NCBI RefSeq assembly: GCF_900091845.1
Contig: NZ_FMCI01000250.1
Span: 107,069-171,068 of the forward strand
DNA: 64,000 bases
From: Streptomyces sp. SolWspMP-5a-2
GTDB lineage: Bacteria > Actinomycetota > Actinomycetes > Streptomycetales > Streptomycetaceae
Direction of reading: 5' to 3'
The notes below the pieces were generated by a model. That model worked only from the letters and a program-made list of their open reading frames with translations, was not told the DNA's origin and ran no database searches. How positions within the stretch are numbered: position 1 is the stretch's first letter; each line of letters begins with the position of its first letter. Shown here in pieces: positions 50,512 to 60,083 of this stretch. The translations under genes were made by a program, and so were the position numbers.

Positions 50512-53220
50512 TCACGCCTCGCCGCGGATGACGGCCAGTACGCCGTCCAGTTCATCCGGTTTGATGAGCACGTCACGGGCCTTCGAGCCCTCGCTCGGTC
50601 CGACGATCGCCCGCGATTCCATCAGGTCCATGAGCCGCCCGGCCTTCGCGAAGCCGACCCGCAGCTTGCGCTGGAGCATGGAGGTCGAACCGAACTGGGT
50701 GGAGACGACCAGCTCGGCCGCCTGGCAGAGCAGGTCGAGGTCGTCCCCGATCTCCTCGTCGATCTCCTTCTTCTGCTTGGTGCCGACGGTGACGTCGTCC
50801 CGGAAGACGGGCGCCATCTGGTCCTTGCAGTGCTGGACGACGGCCGCGACCTCCTCCTCGGTCACGAAGGCGCCCTGCATGCGGGTGGGCTTGTTGGCGC
50901 CCATCGGCAGGAAGAGGCCGTCGCCCTTGCCGATGAGCTTCTCGGCGCCCGGCTGGTCGAGGATGACCCGGCTGTCGGCGAGCGAGGAGGTGGCGAAGGC
51001 GAGCCGGGAGGGCACGTTCGCCTTGATCAGGCCGGTGACGACGTCCACCGAGGGGCGCTGGGTGGCGAGCACCAGGTGGATGCCGGCCGCGCGCGCGAGC
51101 TGCGTGATGCGCACGATGGAGTCCTCGACGTCACGCGGCGCGACCATCATCAGGTCGGCCAGCTCGTCGACGATCACCAGCAGGTACGGGTAGGTCTTCA
51201 GCTCCCGCTCGCTGCCCTCGGGGGTCTTCAGCTTGCCGTCGCGGATGGCCTGGTTGAAGTCGTCGATGTGGCGGTAGCCGAACGCGGCGAGGTCGTCGTA
51301 GCGCAGGTCCATCTCGCGCACCACCCACTGGAGCGCCTCGGCGGCCCGCTTGGGGTTGGTGATGATCGGCGTGATCAGGTGCGGGATGCCCTCGTAGGCG
51401 GTCAGCTCGACGCGCTTGGGGTCGACGAGGACCATCCGGACGTCCTCGGGGGTGGCGCGGACCATGACCGAGGTGATGAGGCAGTTGATGCAGGACGACT
51501 TTCCGGAACCGGTGGCTCCGGCGACCAGGACGTGCGGCATCTTCGCCATGTTGGCCATCACGTAGCCGCCCTCGACGTCCTTGCCGAGCGCGACCAGCAT
51601 CGGGTGGTCGTCCTCCGCGGCCGCCGCGAGCCGCAGCACGTCCCCGAGGTTGACCATCTCGCGGTCGGTGTTGGGGATCTCGATGCCGACGGCCGACTTG
51701 CCGGGGATCGGCGAGATGATCCGCACGTCGGGGCTGGCCACCGCGTAGGCGATGTTCTTGGTGAGGGCGGTGATCCGCTCGACCTTCACGGCCGGGCCCA
51801 GCTCGACCTCGTACCGGGTGACCGTCGGCCCGCGGGTGAACCCGGTGACCGCCGCGTCGACCTTGAACTCGGTGAAGACGGTGGTCAGCGAGGCGACGAC
51901 GGCGTCGTTCGCGGCGCTGCGGGACTTGCCGGGACCACCGCGGGTGAGGAGGTCGAGGGACGGCAGCGCGTAGGTGATGTCCCCGGAGAGCTGGAGCTGC
52001 TCGGCGCGGGCGGGCAGGTCACGCGGCGCCTCGGGCGACTCCTTGGTCAGGTCGGGCACCGGCCCCGAGGAGAGCTTCTGCTGCGCCGGCCGGGCCTTGT
52101 CCTGGCGGGGCCGGGCGGCGGGCACCGGCGTCGGCGTCGTCTCCTCCCGGTCGCCCGCGCTCACGCCCTGGGTGAGATCGGCGACCAGCGGCGACGGCGG
52201 CATGCCGTGCATGACGGCGCCGTCCAGCGCGGCGGCGGCCGCCGCGGCCACGTCCACGGCGTCCATCGGCCGGTTCGGGTCGTGCTGCTGCGCGGAGCGC
52301 CGGGGACGGCGGCGCCGGGTGAGCGCCTCCTGCTCGGCGTCCTCGGGCGCGTACCCCTCGGGCCCGGGACCGCGTCGGCGCTCGTCCTGGGGCAGCGCCT
52401 CACGCCACTGCTCGTCGTAGCGCCGGTCGTCCGGCCCCCACTCGTCCGTCTCGGGTTCGTGGACGATGCCGAGCTTCACGCCGAGCAGCCGCAGCCGCTG
52501 CGGGATGGCGTTGACCGGCGTGGCCGTCACCACGAGCAGCCCGAACACCGTCAGCAGCACCAGCAGGGGCACCGCGAGCACGTCCCCCATGGTGTACGAG
52601 AGCGGGGTGGCGGCGGCCCAGCCGATCAGGCCGCCGGCGTCCCTTATGGCCTGCATGCCCTCGCTGCGGGCGGGCGAGCCGCAGGCGATGTGGACCTGGC
52701 CGAGCACGCCGATGACGAGCGCGGAGAGGCCGATCACGATGCGCCCGTTGGCCTCGGGCTTCTCGGGGTGCCGGATGAAGCGCACCGCGATGACCGCGAT
52801 CAGTATCGGCACCAGCAGGTCGAGGCGGCCGAAGGCGCCGGTCACCAGGATCTCGACGAGGTCGCCGACCGGGCCGTTCAGATCGGCCCAGGTACCGGCG
52901 GCGACGATCAGCGCGATGGCGAACAGCAGCAGCGCCACGCCGTCCTTGCGGTGCGCGGGGTCGAGGTTCTTGGCCCCGGTCCCCACACCGCGGAAGACGG
53001 CGCCGACGGCGTGCGCGAGACCGAGCCAGAAGGCCCGGACGAGCCGGTAGAGGCCGTTGGTGGGGCTCGGCGCCGGCCTCGGGGGCGGCGCCGGACGCCT
53101 GGCGGCGGCCTTCTTCGCGGGCGCCCGCTTCGCCGGGGGCTTCCTCGCAGCGGCCTTCTTCGCCGGAGCCGCCACCTTCTTCGGGGGCTGCTTCTTGGCG
53201 GCGGAGGGACGTGAGGCCAT
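50512..53220 (-). CDS. DNA translocase FtsK/SpoIIIE
   Basis: Septal motor (902 aa) that pumps chromosomes through closing septa, in Streptomyces mainly sporulation septa. ATG 53220 begins MASRPSAAKKQPP, then a Lys/Ala/Pro-rich stretch to about 50. Four or five membrane helices follow (about 60-260), then a linker rich in Pro/Arg/Asp. The motor has Walker A GATGSGKSSC (about residue 563) and Walker B LLVIVDELADLMM; the C-terminal gamma winged helix (QRKLRVGFAKAGRLMDLME) reads KOPS sites. osaB lies upstream (123 bp gap) on the same strand. Confidence 0.95.
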   Translation of the reverse strand: MASRPSAAKKQPPKKVAAPAKKAAARKPPAKRAPAKKAAARRPAPPPRPAPSPTNGLYRLVRAFWLGLAHAVGAVFRGVGTGAKNLDPAHRKDGVALLLFAIALIVAAGTWADLNGPVGDLVEILVTGAFGRLDLLVPILIAVIAVRFIRHPEKPEANGRIVIGLSALVIGVLGQVHIACGSPARSEGMQAIRDAGGLIGWAAATPLSYTMGDVLAVPLLVLLTVFGLLVVTATPVNAIPQRLRLLGVKLGIVHEPETDEWGPDDRRYDEQWREALPQDERRRGPGPEGYAPEDAEQEALTRRRRPRRSAQQHDPNRPMDAVDVAAAAAAALDGAVMHGMPPSPLVADLTQGVSAGDREETTPTPVPAARPRQDKARPAQQKLSSGPVPDLTKESPEAPRDLPARAEQLQLSGDITYALPSLDLLTRGGPGKSRSAANDAVVASLTTVFTEFKVDAAVTGFTRGPTVTRYEVELGPAVKVERITALTKNIAYAVASPDVRIISPIPGKSAVGIEIPNTDREMVNLGDVLRLAAAAEDDHPMLVALGKDVEGGYVMANMAKMPHVLVAGATGSGKSSCINCLITSVMVRATPEDVRMVLVDPKRVELTAYEGIPHLITPIITNPKRAAEALQWVVREMDLRYDDLAAFGYRHIDDFNQAIRDGKLKTPEGSERELKTYPYLLVIVDELADLMMVAPRDVEDSIVRITQLARAAGIHLVLATQRPSVDVVTGLIKANVPSRLAFATSSLADSRVILDQPGAEKLIGKGDGLFLPMGANKPTRMQGAFVTEEEVAAVVQHCKDQMAPVFRDDVTVGTKQKKEIDEEIGDDLDLLCQAAELVVSTQFGSTSMLQRKLRVGFAKAGRLMDLMESRAIVGPSEGSKARDVLIKPDELDGVLAVIRGEA

Positions 53221-53284
53221 GGGTGCGAGGTTACCGGGGGAGACGCCGTGGGACACGTGTGCCCCAGGCTTCACCCGTTCGTGT

Positions 53285-53300
53285 CGCCCCGAGCGGGGCG
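53285..53300 (-). terminator. hairpin downstream of osaB
   Basis: CGCCCC (53285-53290), loop GAGC, GGGGCG (53295-53300), 44 bases after the osaB stop on the minus strand. Confidence 0.5.
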
Positions 53301-53343
53301 CGGAACTGACGCTTCCTCATCGTCAACCGGGGCGCGCCCGGCC

Positions 53344-54024
53344 TCAGTTCGACGAGGAGACCGGCGACGTGTTCCCGGCGCCCGGCTCCAACGCGTCCAG
53401 GGCCCGGCGCAGACCGGTGAGTTTGCGTTCGAGGTGGGCCGCCGTGGCGACCGCGGCCGCGTCCGCGGACTCGTCGTCGAGCTGCTTCGACAGCGCCTCG
53501 GCCTGCTCCTCCACCGCCGCGAGCCGCGCAGACAGCTCCGCCAGCAGCCCGGCGGGCTCCTTCGATTCACCCGTCGCCGACCTGTCACCGCCCTCCAGCT
53601 GCAGCCGCAACAGCGCCGCCTGCTCCCGCAGCTGGCAGTTCTTCATGTACAGCTCGACGAAGACCGACACCTTCGCCCGCAGCACCCACGGGTCGAACGG
53701 CTTCGAGATGTAGTCCACCGCGCCCGCCGCGTACCCGCGGAAGGTGTGGTGCGGCCCGTGGTTGATCGCGGTGAGGAAGATGATCGGGATGTCCCGGGTC
53801 CGTTCCCGCCGTTTGATGTGCGCGGCCGTCTCGAAACCGTCCATGCCCGGCATCTGGACGTCCAGCAGAATGACCGCGAAGTCGTCCGTCAGCAGCGCCT
53901 TGAGCGCTTCCTCCCCGGACGATGCCCGCACCAGCGTCTGATCGAGCGCCGAGAGAATGGCCTCCAGCGCCAGCAGATTCTCCGGCCGGTCATCGACCAG
54001 GAGGATCTTGGCCTTCTGCACCAT
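53344..54024 (-). CDS. response regulator OsaB
   Basis: Response regulator (226 aa) for osmoadaptation. The receiver fills about residues 1-125: acidic residues in LLVDDRPEN, phosphorylation Asp in FAVILLDVQMPGMDG (about 56), Lys in ISKPFD. No DNA-binding domain follows; the C-terminal 95 residues form a long coiled coil (LREQAALLRLQLEGG, LAELSARLAAVEEQAEALSKQ, LERKLTGLRRALDAL). ATG 54024 follows GGAGGG. In S. coelicolor OsaB is needed for growth and aerial hyphae at high osmolarity; the name is by synteny. The cognate kinase gene osaA lies 277 bp upstream. Confidence 0.88.
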   Translation of the reverse strand: MVQKAKILLVDDRPENLLALEAILSALDQTLVRASSGEEALKALLTDDFAVILLDVQMPGMDGFETAAHIKRRERTRDIPIIFLTAINHGPHHTFRGYAAGAVDYISKPFDPWVLRAKVSVFVELYMKNCQLREQAALLRLQLEGGDRSATGESKEPAGLLAELSARLAAVEEQAEALSKQLDDESADAAAVATAAHLERKLTGLRRALDALEPGAGNTSPVSSSN

Positions 54025-54301
54025 GGCCCGCCCTCCTCGCCCCGGCTTGGGGCCTCCCCTGTACTCAGGACTTGCGGCGACACCCTCGGGTGCCGCCCCA
54101 GGGGACGACTCCCTTGCGCCGTCCGTCCTCGTGCCGGTCATCGTAGCCGCACCCCGCCTGTCGCCACACCCTGTCACCGTGATGTCACTGCGCACAGACC
54201 GGGAACGGGGCAGGAGACCAGAAGGTTCCCCGGATCTCCCGCCTCTACACGGCCTCGCGCCCACGGCGTGGGCAACGCCGGGCACCCCGCGGCGATTCCC
54301 G
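54025..54301. other. spacer between osaA and osaB
   Basis: This 277-bp gap is long for a shared operon and may hold a separate osaB promoter. I could not find a convincing -10/-35 pair or a hairpin that would terminate osaA. No gene is seen. Confidence 0.4.
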
Positions 54302-57300
54302 TCACTCCCCCCGCATCCACTGGCGCATGACCGCCAGCAGGTGGTCGGGGTCGACCGGCTTCGTCACGTAGTCGGAGGCACCCGACTCGATCGCCTTCTC
54401 CCGGTCGCCCTTCATCGCCTTCGCCGTCAGCGCGACGATCGGCAGCCCCGCGAACTGGGGCATCCGCCGGATCGCCGTCGTCGTCGCGTAGCCGTCCATC
54501 TCCGGCATCATGATGTCCATCAGGACCACCGCGACGTCGTCGTGCTGCTCCAGGACCTCGATGCCCTCCCGGCCGTTCTCCGCGTACAGCACCGACAGGC
54601 CGTGCTGCTCCAGGACGCTCGTCAGCGCGAACACGTTACGGATGTCGTCGTCCACGATGAGCACTTTCTCGCCACCGAAACGGACGCCCCGCGACGACGG
54701 CGCGGGCGCCGGGTGCTGCTCCGGGGTCGTCCAGCGCTCCAGCTCGGCCGAGCCCTGCTCCAGGTCGAGAGCGGGCCTGCGACGGCGCCTGAAGAGGGCC
54801 GCCGCGCCGTTCTGCGTCTCCTGGTACGACTTCACCTCGGCGGGCGTCTCGATCGCCGCGTCGGCCCGCTGGGCCAGCTCCGCGGCGGCCACCAGGTCCC
54901 CGGCCTCCAGCGCGGGCACCGGCTGCTGGTAGCCGTTGGGCGGCAGCTCGCTGGGGTGCAGCGGCAGGTACAGCGTGAACGTCGAACCGCGGCCCGGCTC
55001 GCTCTGCGCGTGGATCTCACCGCCGAGGAGCTGCGCGATCTCCCGCGAGATCGACAGACCGAGCCCGGTACCGCCGTACTTGCGGCTGGTCGTGCCGTCC
55101 GCCTGCTTGAACGCCTCGAAGATCACCCGCATCTTGCTGGCCGCGATCCCGATGCCGGTGTCGGTCACCGAGAACGCGATCAGACCGGCGTCCGCGTCCC
55201 GCAGCGAACCCGCCTCCAGGAGCTGCTCCCTGATCGCGGGCGGCACGTCCGACCCGGCCGGCCTGATCACCAGCTCCACCGAGCCCGAGTCGGTGAACTT
55301 CACCGCGTTCGACAGCAGGTTGCGCAGCACCTGGAGGAGCCGCTGCTCGTCGGTGTGCAGGGTGGCGGGCAGCTCGGGCGAGACCCGCACCGACAGGTCG
55401 AGGCCCTTCTCCGCGGTCAGCGGGCGGAAGGTCGCCTCCACGTAGTCGACGAGCTGCACGAGCGCGATGCGCGTCGGGGAGACGTCCATCTTGCCCGCCT
55501 CGACCTTCGACAGGTCGAGGATGTCGTTGATGAGCTGGAGCAGGTCGGAACCGGCCCCGTGGATCGTCTCGGCGAACTCGACCTGCTTGGGCGTCAGGTT
55601 CGCGTCCGCGTTGTCGGCGAGCAGCTTGGCCAGGATCAGCAGCGAGTTGAGCGGTGTGCGCAGCTCGTGCGACATGTTGGCGAGGAACTCGCTCTTGTAG
55701 CGCATCGACACCGCGAGCTGCTCGGCGCGCTCCTCCAGGACCTGCCGCGCCTCCTCGATCTCGGTGTTCTTCACCTCGATGTCGCGGTTCTGCTGGGCCA
55801 GCAGCTCGGCCTTCTCCTCCAGTTCGGCGTTGGACGCCTGGAGGGCCTTCTGCCGGTTCTCCAACTCGGCCGACCGCTCGCGCAGTTGCTCGGTCAGCTC
55901 CTGCGACTGCTTCAGCAGCACCTCGGTCTTGGTGTTGACGGAGATGGTGTTGACGCTCGTCGCGATCATCTCGGCGATCTGGTTCAGGAAGTCCTTCTGG
56001 ATGTGCGTGAACGGCGTGAAGGACGCCAGCTCGATCACCCCGAGGACCTGCCCCTCGAAGAGCACCGGAAGGACGATCACCTGCGCGGGCGGCGCCTCGC
56101 CGAGCCCCGAGGAGATCTTCAGGTAGCCGCTGGGCGCGTTCTCCACCAGGATGGTCCGCTTCTCCTGCGCGGCCGTCCCGATCAGCGCCTCACCGGGCCT
56201 GAACGACGTCGGCATCGACCCCATCGAGTAGCCGTAGGACCCGAGCATCCGCAGCTCGTAGGCGTCCTCCTGGCCGCCGCCCGGATCCTTGCCGTCGACC
56301 AGCGGCATCGCCAGGAAGAACGCGCCGTGCTGCGCGGAGACCACCGGCGTCAGCTCGCTCATGATCAGCGACGCCACGTCCTGGAGGTCGCGGCGGCCCT
56401 GCATCAGCGCGGAGATCCGGGCCAGGTTGCCCTTCAGCCAGTCCTGCTCCTTGTTGGCGATCGTGGTGTCGCGCAGGTTGGCGATCATCTTGTTGATGTA
56501 GTCCTGGAGTTCCTGGATCTCCCCGGACGCGTCCACGTCGATCTTCAGGTTCAGGTCGCCGCGGGTCACCGCGGTCGCCACGCGCGCGATGGCCCGCACC
56601 TGCCGGGTCAGGTTCCCGGCCATCTCGTTCACGGACTCGGTCAGGTCGCGCCAGGTGCCGTCCACGTCCCGCACGCGTGCCTGCCCGCCGAGCTGCCCCT
56701 CGGTGCCCACCTCGCGCGCGACGCGGGTGACCTCCTCGGCGAACGACGAGAGCTGGTCGACCATCGTGTTGATGGTCGTCTTCAGTTCGAGGATCTCCCC
56801 GCGCGCGTCGATGTCGATCTTCTTGGTGAGATCGCCCTTCGCGATGGCGGTGGTGACCATGGCGATGTTGCGCACCTGACCGGTCAGGTTGGACGCCATC
56901 TGGTTCACCGACTCGGTGAGGTCCTTCCAGGTGCCCGCCACGCCCGGCACCCGCGCCTGACCGCCCAGGATGCCGTCCGTACCCACCTCACGGGCCACCT
57001 TGGTGACCTGGTCGGCGAACGAACTCAGCGTCTTCACCATGGTGTTGAAGGTGTCGGCGAGCTGCGCGACCTCGCCGCGCGCCTCGATCGTCACCGTCCG
57101 GGTCAGATCGCCGTTGGCGACGGCCGCCGCGACCTGCGAGATGTTGCGCACCTGCATGGTCAGGTTCTTGGCCATCAGGTTGACGTTGCCGCTGAGGTCC
57201 TTCCAGATGCCCGTGACGCCGGGCACGTGCGCCTGGCCGCCCAGGATGCCCTCGGTGCCCACCTCGCGGGCCACCCGCGTCACCTGCTCGGCGAAGGAGG

Positions 57301-59776
57301 AGAGCTGGTCCACCATGGTGTTGACGGTGGTGACGAGTTCGAGGATCTCGCCCCGGGCGTCGACGGTGATCTTCTTCGACAGGTCGCCCTTCGCGACCGC
57401 GGTGGTGACCTCGGCGATCTGACGCACCTGGATGGTCAGGTTGTTCGCCATGAAGTTCACCGACTGGGTGAGGTCCTTCCAGGTGCCGGAGACGCCCTGC
57501 ACCTCGGCCTGGCCGCCCAGCTGGCCCTCCGTGCCCACCTCGCGGGCGACCCGGGTGACCTCCTCCGCGAACGACGACAGCTGGTCGACCATCGTGTTCA
57601 GGGTGTTCTTCAGCTCCAGGATCTCCCCGCGCGCGTCCACGGTGATCTTCTGGGAGAGGTCACCGCGCGCCACCGCCGTCGCGACCTGGGCGATGTTGCG
57701 GACCTGCGCGGTGAGGTTCCCGGCCATGCCGTTCACCGAGTCGGTCAGATCGCGCCACACCCCGGCCACACCGGGCACCTGCGCCTGGCCGCCGAGCCGT
57801 CCCTCGGTCCCCACCTCGCGGGCCACCCTGGTCACCTGGTCCGCGAAGCCGGAGAGCTGGTCGACCATCGTGTTGATGGTGTTCTTCAGCTCCAGGATCT
57901 CGCCCCGCGCGTCCACGTCGATCTTCTGCGACAGGTCGCCGCGCGCCACCGCCGTCGTCACCTGCGCGATGTTGCGCACCTGGGCCGTCAGGTTGCCGGC
58001 CATGCCGTTGACGGAGTCGGTCAGCTCCTTCCAGGTACCGGCCACGCCCGGCACCACCGCCTGACCGCCGAGCCGCCCCTCGGTGCCCACGTCCCGCGCC
58101 ATCCGCGTCACCTGGTCCGCGAACGACGAGAGCTGGTCGACCATCGTGTTCACGGTGTTCTTGAGCTGGAGCATCTCGCCCGAGACGTCCACGGTGACCT
58201 TCTGCGACAGATCGCCGTTGGCCACCGCCGTCGTCACCTGGGCGATGTTGCGGACCTGCCCGGTCAGGTTGCGGAAGGCGGTGTTCACGGAGTCCGTGAG
58301 GTCCTTCCAGGTACCGGCCGCGCCGGGCACCTGCGCCTGACCGCCCAGCTCGCCCTCGACACCGACCTCCCGGGCCACCCGGGTCACCTCGGAACCGAAC
58401 GAGGACAGCTGGTCCACCATGCCGTTCACGGTGTTCTTCAGTTCCAGCATCTCGCCGGCCACGTCCACGGTGACCTTCTGCGACAGGTCACCGCTGGCCA
58501 CCGCCGTCGTCACCGCGGCGATGTCCCGCACCTGGGTGGTGAGGTTGCGGAACACCGTGTTCACGGAGTCCGTCAGGTCCTTCCAGGTACCGGCCGCGCC
58601 CGGCACGTTCGCCTGCCCGCCGAGCTGCCCGGCCGCGCCGACCTCGTTCGCGACGCGCGTCACCTCGTCCGCGAAGATCCGCAGCGTCTCGGTCATCTGG
58701 TTGATGGTGTCCGCGAGCTGCGCGACCTCGCCGCGCGCCGACACGGTCACCTTCTGCGACAGGTCGCCGTTGGCGACCGCGGTGGTCACCTGCGCGATCC
58801 CGCGCACCTGGGCCGTCAGGTTGCCGGCCATCAGGTTCACCGAATCGGTGAGGTCCTTCCACACCCCGGCCACACCGGGCACCTGCGCCTGCCCGCCCAG
58901 CTCGCCCTCGGTGCCCACCTCGCGCGCCACCCGGGTCACCTCGGAGGAGAACGAGGAGAGCTGGTCGACCATCGTGTTGACGGTGTTCTTCAGCTCCAGC
59001 ATCTCGCCCGCCACGTGCACCGTGACCTTGCGGGACAGATCGCCCTTGGCGACCGCCGTCGTGACCAGCGCGATGTCCCGCACCTGCGCGGTCAGCCGGT
59101 ACGCCATCGTGTTGACGGAGTCGGTGAGGTCCTTCCACGAACCCGACATGCCCCGCACCCGGGCCTGCCCGCCGAGCTTGCCCTCGGTGCCCACCTCGCT
59201 GGCCACCCGGGTGACCTCGTCGGTGAACGTCGAGAGCTGGTCGACGAGGTTGTTGACCGTCCGCCCGACCTTCAGGAACTCCCCGCGCAGCGGATGCCCG
59301 GTCCCGTCGGGCGCCTGCGTCCGCAGCTCCATGCGCGGCGACAGATCACCCTCGGCCACCGCCGACAGCACCCGCCCGACCTCGGAGACCGGCCGCACGA
59401 GGTCGTCCACGAGCGCGTTCGACGCCTCGACGGCCGCGGCCCACGACCCCTCCCCCGAACCCGTCTCCAGGCGCTCGGTGAGCTTGCCCTCGCGGCCGAC
59501 CATCCGCCGCACCCGGGACAGCTCACCGGTGAGATGCAGATTGCGGTCGGCCACCTCGTTGAAGACCGCCGCGATCTCCGCCATCACGCCGTCGCCCGAC
59601 ACCGTGAGCCGCTTGCGGAAGTTCCCGTCCCGCATCGACACGAGAGCCGCCATCAGCCGGTTCAGGGCCGCCGTGTCCACAGTGGTCGTGTTGTTGCGAG
59701 GTTTGCCCTGGTTCTTCAGGGACTGTCCGCCTTTCGCGCGCGCTTTCGTGCCCCGCGTCGCTGCGCCAGACTCCAC
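54302..59776 (-). CDS. hybrid sensor kinase OsaA with about twelve HAMP repeats
   Basis: Very large cytoplasmic hybrid histidine kinase (1824 aa). GTG 59776 is favoured (GGGAGGG 7 bases upstream); GTG 59806 has no such site. No membrane helix is seen. About twelve HAMP repeats of 92 aa each (GDLSQKVTV, then LKNTVNTMVDQLSSF, EVTRVAREVGTEG) cover residues 30 to 1110. A GAF domain (about 1112-1282), a coiled coil, HisKA with FLANMSHELRTPLN (about 1370), HATPase with GTGLGLS (about 1582) and a C-terminal receiver with VVLMDIMMPEMDG (about 1755) follow. The poly-HAMP layout is that of fungal group III osmosensing kinases. It signals with OsaB in osmotic stress. Confidence 0.92.
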   Translation of the reverse strand: MESGAATRGTKARAKGGQSLKNQGKPRNNTTTVDTAALNRLMAALVSMRDGNFRKRLTVSGDGVMAEIAAVFNEVADRNLHLTGELSRVRRMVGREGKLTERLETGSGEGSWAAAVEASNALVDDLVRPVSEVGRVLSAVAEGDLSPRMELRTQAPDGTGHPLRGEFLKVGRTVNNLVDQLSTFTDEVTRVASEVGTEGKLGGQARVRGMSGSWKDLTDSVNTMAYRLTAQVRDIALVTTAVAKGDLSRKVTVHVAGEMLELKNTVNTMVDQLSSFSSEVTRVAREVGTEGELGGQAQVPGVAGVWKDLTDSVNLMAGNLTAQVRGIAQVTTAVANGDLSQKVTVSARGEVAQLADTINQMTETLRIFADEVTRVANEVGAAGQLGGQANVPGAAGTWKDLTDSVNTVFRNLTTQVRDIAAVTTAVASGDLSQKVTVDVAGEMLELKNTVNGMVDQLSSFGSEVTRVAREVGVEGELGGQAQVPGAAGTWKDLTDSVNTAFRNLTGQVRNIAQVTTAVANGDLSQKVTVDVSGEMLQLKNTVNTMVDQLSSFADQVTRMARDVGTEGRLGGQAVVPGVAGTWKELTDSVNGMAGNLTAQVRNIAQVTTAVARGDLSQKIDVDARGEILELKNTINTMVDQLSGFADQVTRVAREVGTEGRLGGQAQVPGVAGVWRDLTDSVNGMAGNLTAQVRNIAQVATAVARGDLSQKITVDARGEILELKNTLNTMVDQLSSFAEEVTRVAREVGTEGQLGGQAEVQGVSGTWKDLTQSVNFMANNLTIQVRQIAEVTTAVAKGDLSKKITVDARGEILELVTTVNTMVDQLSSFAEQVTRVAREVGTEGILGGQAHVPGVTGIWKDLSGNVNLMAKNLTMQVRNISQVAAAVANGDLTRTVTIEARGEVAQLADTFNTMVKTLSSFADQVTKVAREVGTDGILGGQARVPGVAGTWKDLTESVNQMASNLTGQVRNIAMVTTAIAKGDLTKKIDIDARGEILELKTTINTMVDQLSSFAEEVTRVAREVGTEGQLGGQARVRDVDGTWRDLTESVNEMAGNLTRQVRAIARVATAVTRGDLNLKIDVDASGEIQELQDYINKMIANLRDTTIANKEQDWLKGNLARISALMQGRRDLQDVASLIMSELTPVVSAQHGAFFLAMPLVDGKDPGGGQEDAYELRMLGSYGYSMGSMPTSFRPGEALIGTAAQEKRTILVENAPSGYLKISSGLGEAPPAQVIVLPVLFEGQVLGVIELASFTPFTHIQKDFLNQIAEMIATSVNTISVNTKTEVLLKQSQELTEQLRERSAELENRQKALQASNAELEEKAELLAQQNRDIEVKNTEIEEARQVLEERAEQLAVSMRYKSEFLANMSHELRTPLNSLLILAKLLADNADANLTPKQVEFAETIHGAGSDLLQLINDILDLSKVEAGKMDVSPTRIALVQLVDYVEATFRPLTAEKGLDLSVRVSPELPATLHTDEQRLLQVLRNLLSNAVKFTDSGSVELVIRPAGSDVPPAIREQLLEAGSLRDADAGLIAFSVTDTGIGIAASKMRVIFEAFKQADGTTSRKYGGTGLGLSISREIAQLLGGEIHAQSEPGRGSTFTLYLPLHPSELPPNGYQQPVPALEAGDLVAAAELAQRADAAIETPAEVKSYQETQNGAAALFRRRRRPALDLEQGSAELERWTTPEQHPAPAPSSRGVRFGGEKVLIVDDDIRNVFALTSVLEQHGLSVLYAENGREGIEVLEQHDDVAVVLMDIMMPEMDGYATTTAIRRMPQFAGLPIVALTAKAMKGDREKAIESGASDYVTKPVDPDHLLAVMRQWMRGE

Positions 59777-60083
59777 TGTGTCCCTCCCGAAGGGGTCGAC
59801 CGTCACCGCTGTGCTCGCGTACGACCGCGTGACCTGTTCGTCGCCGCGGCCCGTGCTGTGTCATCGTGAATCGTGCCCAGTGTTTCACCCTGTCCGAACC
59901 AGGCCATAACAGTTCGGCAGCTTCGCACATCGTCCGCACACCCTCTGGGCGGAATCAGTGCCGACCGGCATCCGCGTGGACGGTGAAGGTAAGTAACCTT
60001 GCATGCGGCTGTCCAGCCGCACCGGTCCGACCGGTCTGGGCGGTGGCACGAGACGAGCGGGCATCGGAGGGGCGGCCGGCACC
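59777..60083. promoter_or_regulatory. divergent osaA/osaC regulatory region
   Basis: The 307-bp gap must hold both promoters. A dyad AAGGT-N5-ACCTT lies at 59986-60000. The reading frame from ATG 60003 uses codons rare in Streptomyces (AGA, CGA, GGA, GGG), so 60003-60083 looks untranslated. GGAGGGG at 60066-60072 is the ribosome binding site for osaC. Confidence 0.5.

Noticed and set aside
54302..59776. Regular repeats of about 276 bp that might suggest a CRISPR or satellite array.
   Set aside because: They encode HAMP domains in one continuous frame; there are no short identical repeats with unique spacers.
53957..59869. Open frame of nearly 2000 codons on the plus strand opposite osaA.
   Set aside because: It is the complement of the highly repetitive, GC-rich osaA gene; its product is a His/Arg/Leu repeat without domain structure, and codon bias supports the minus strand.
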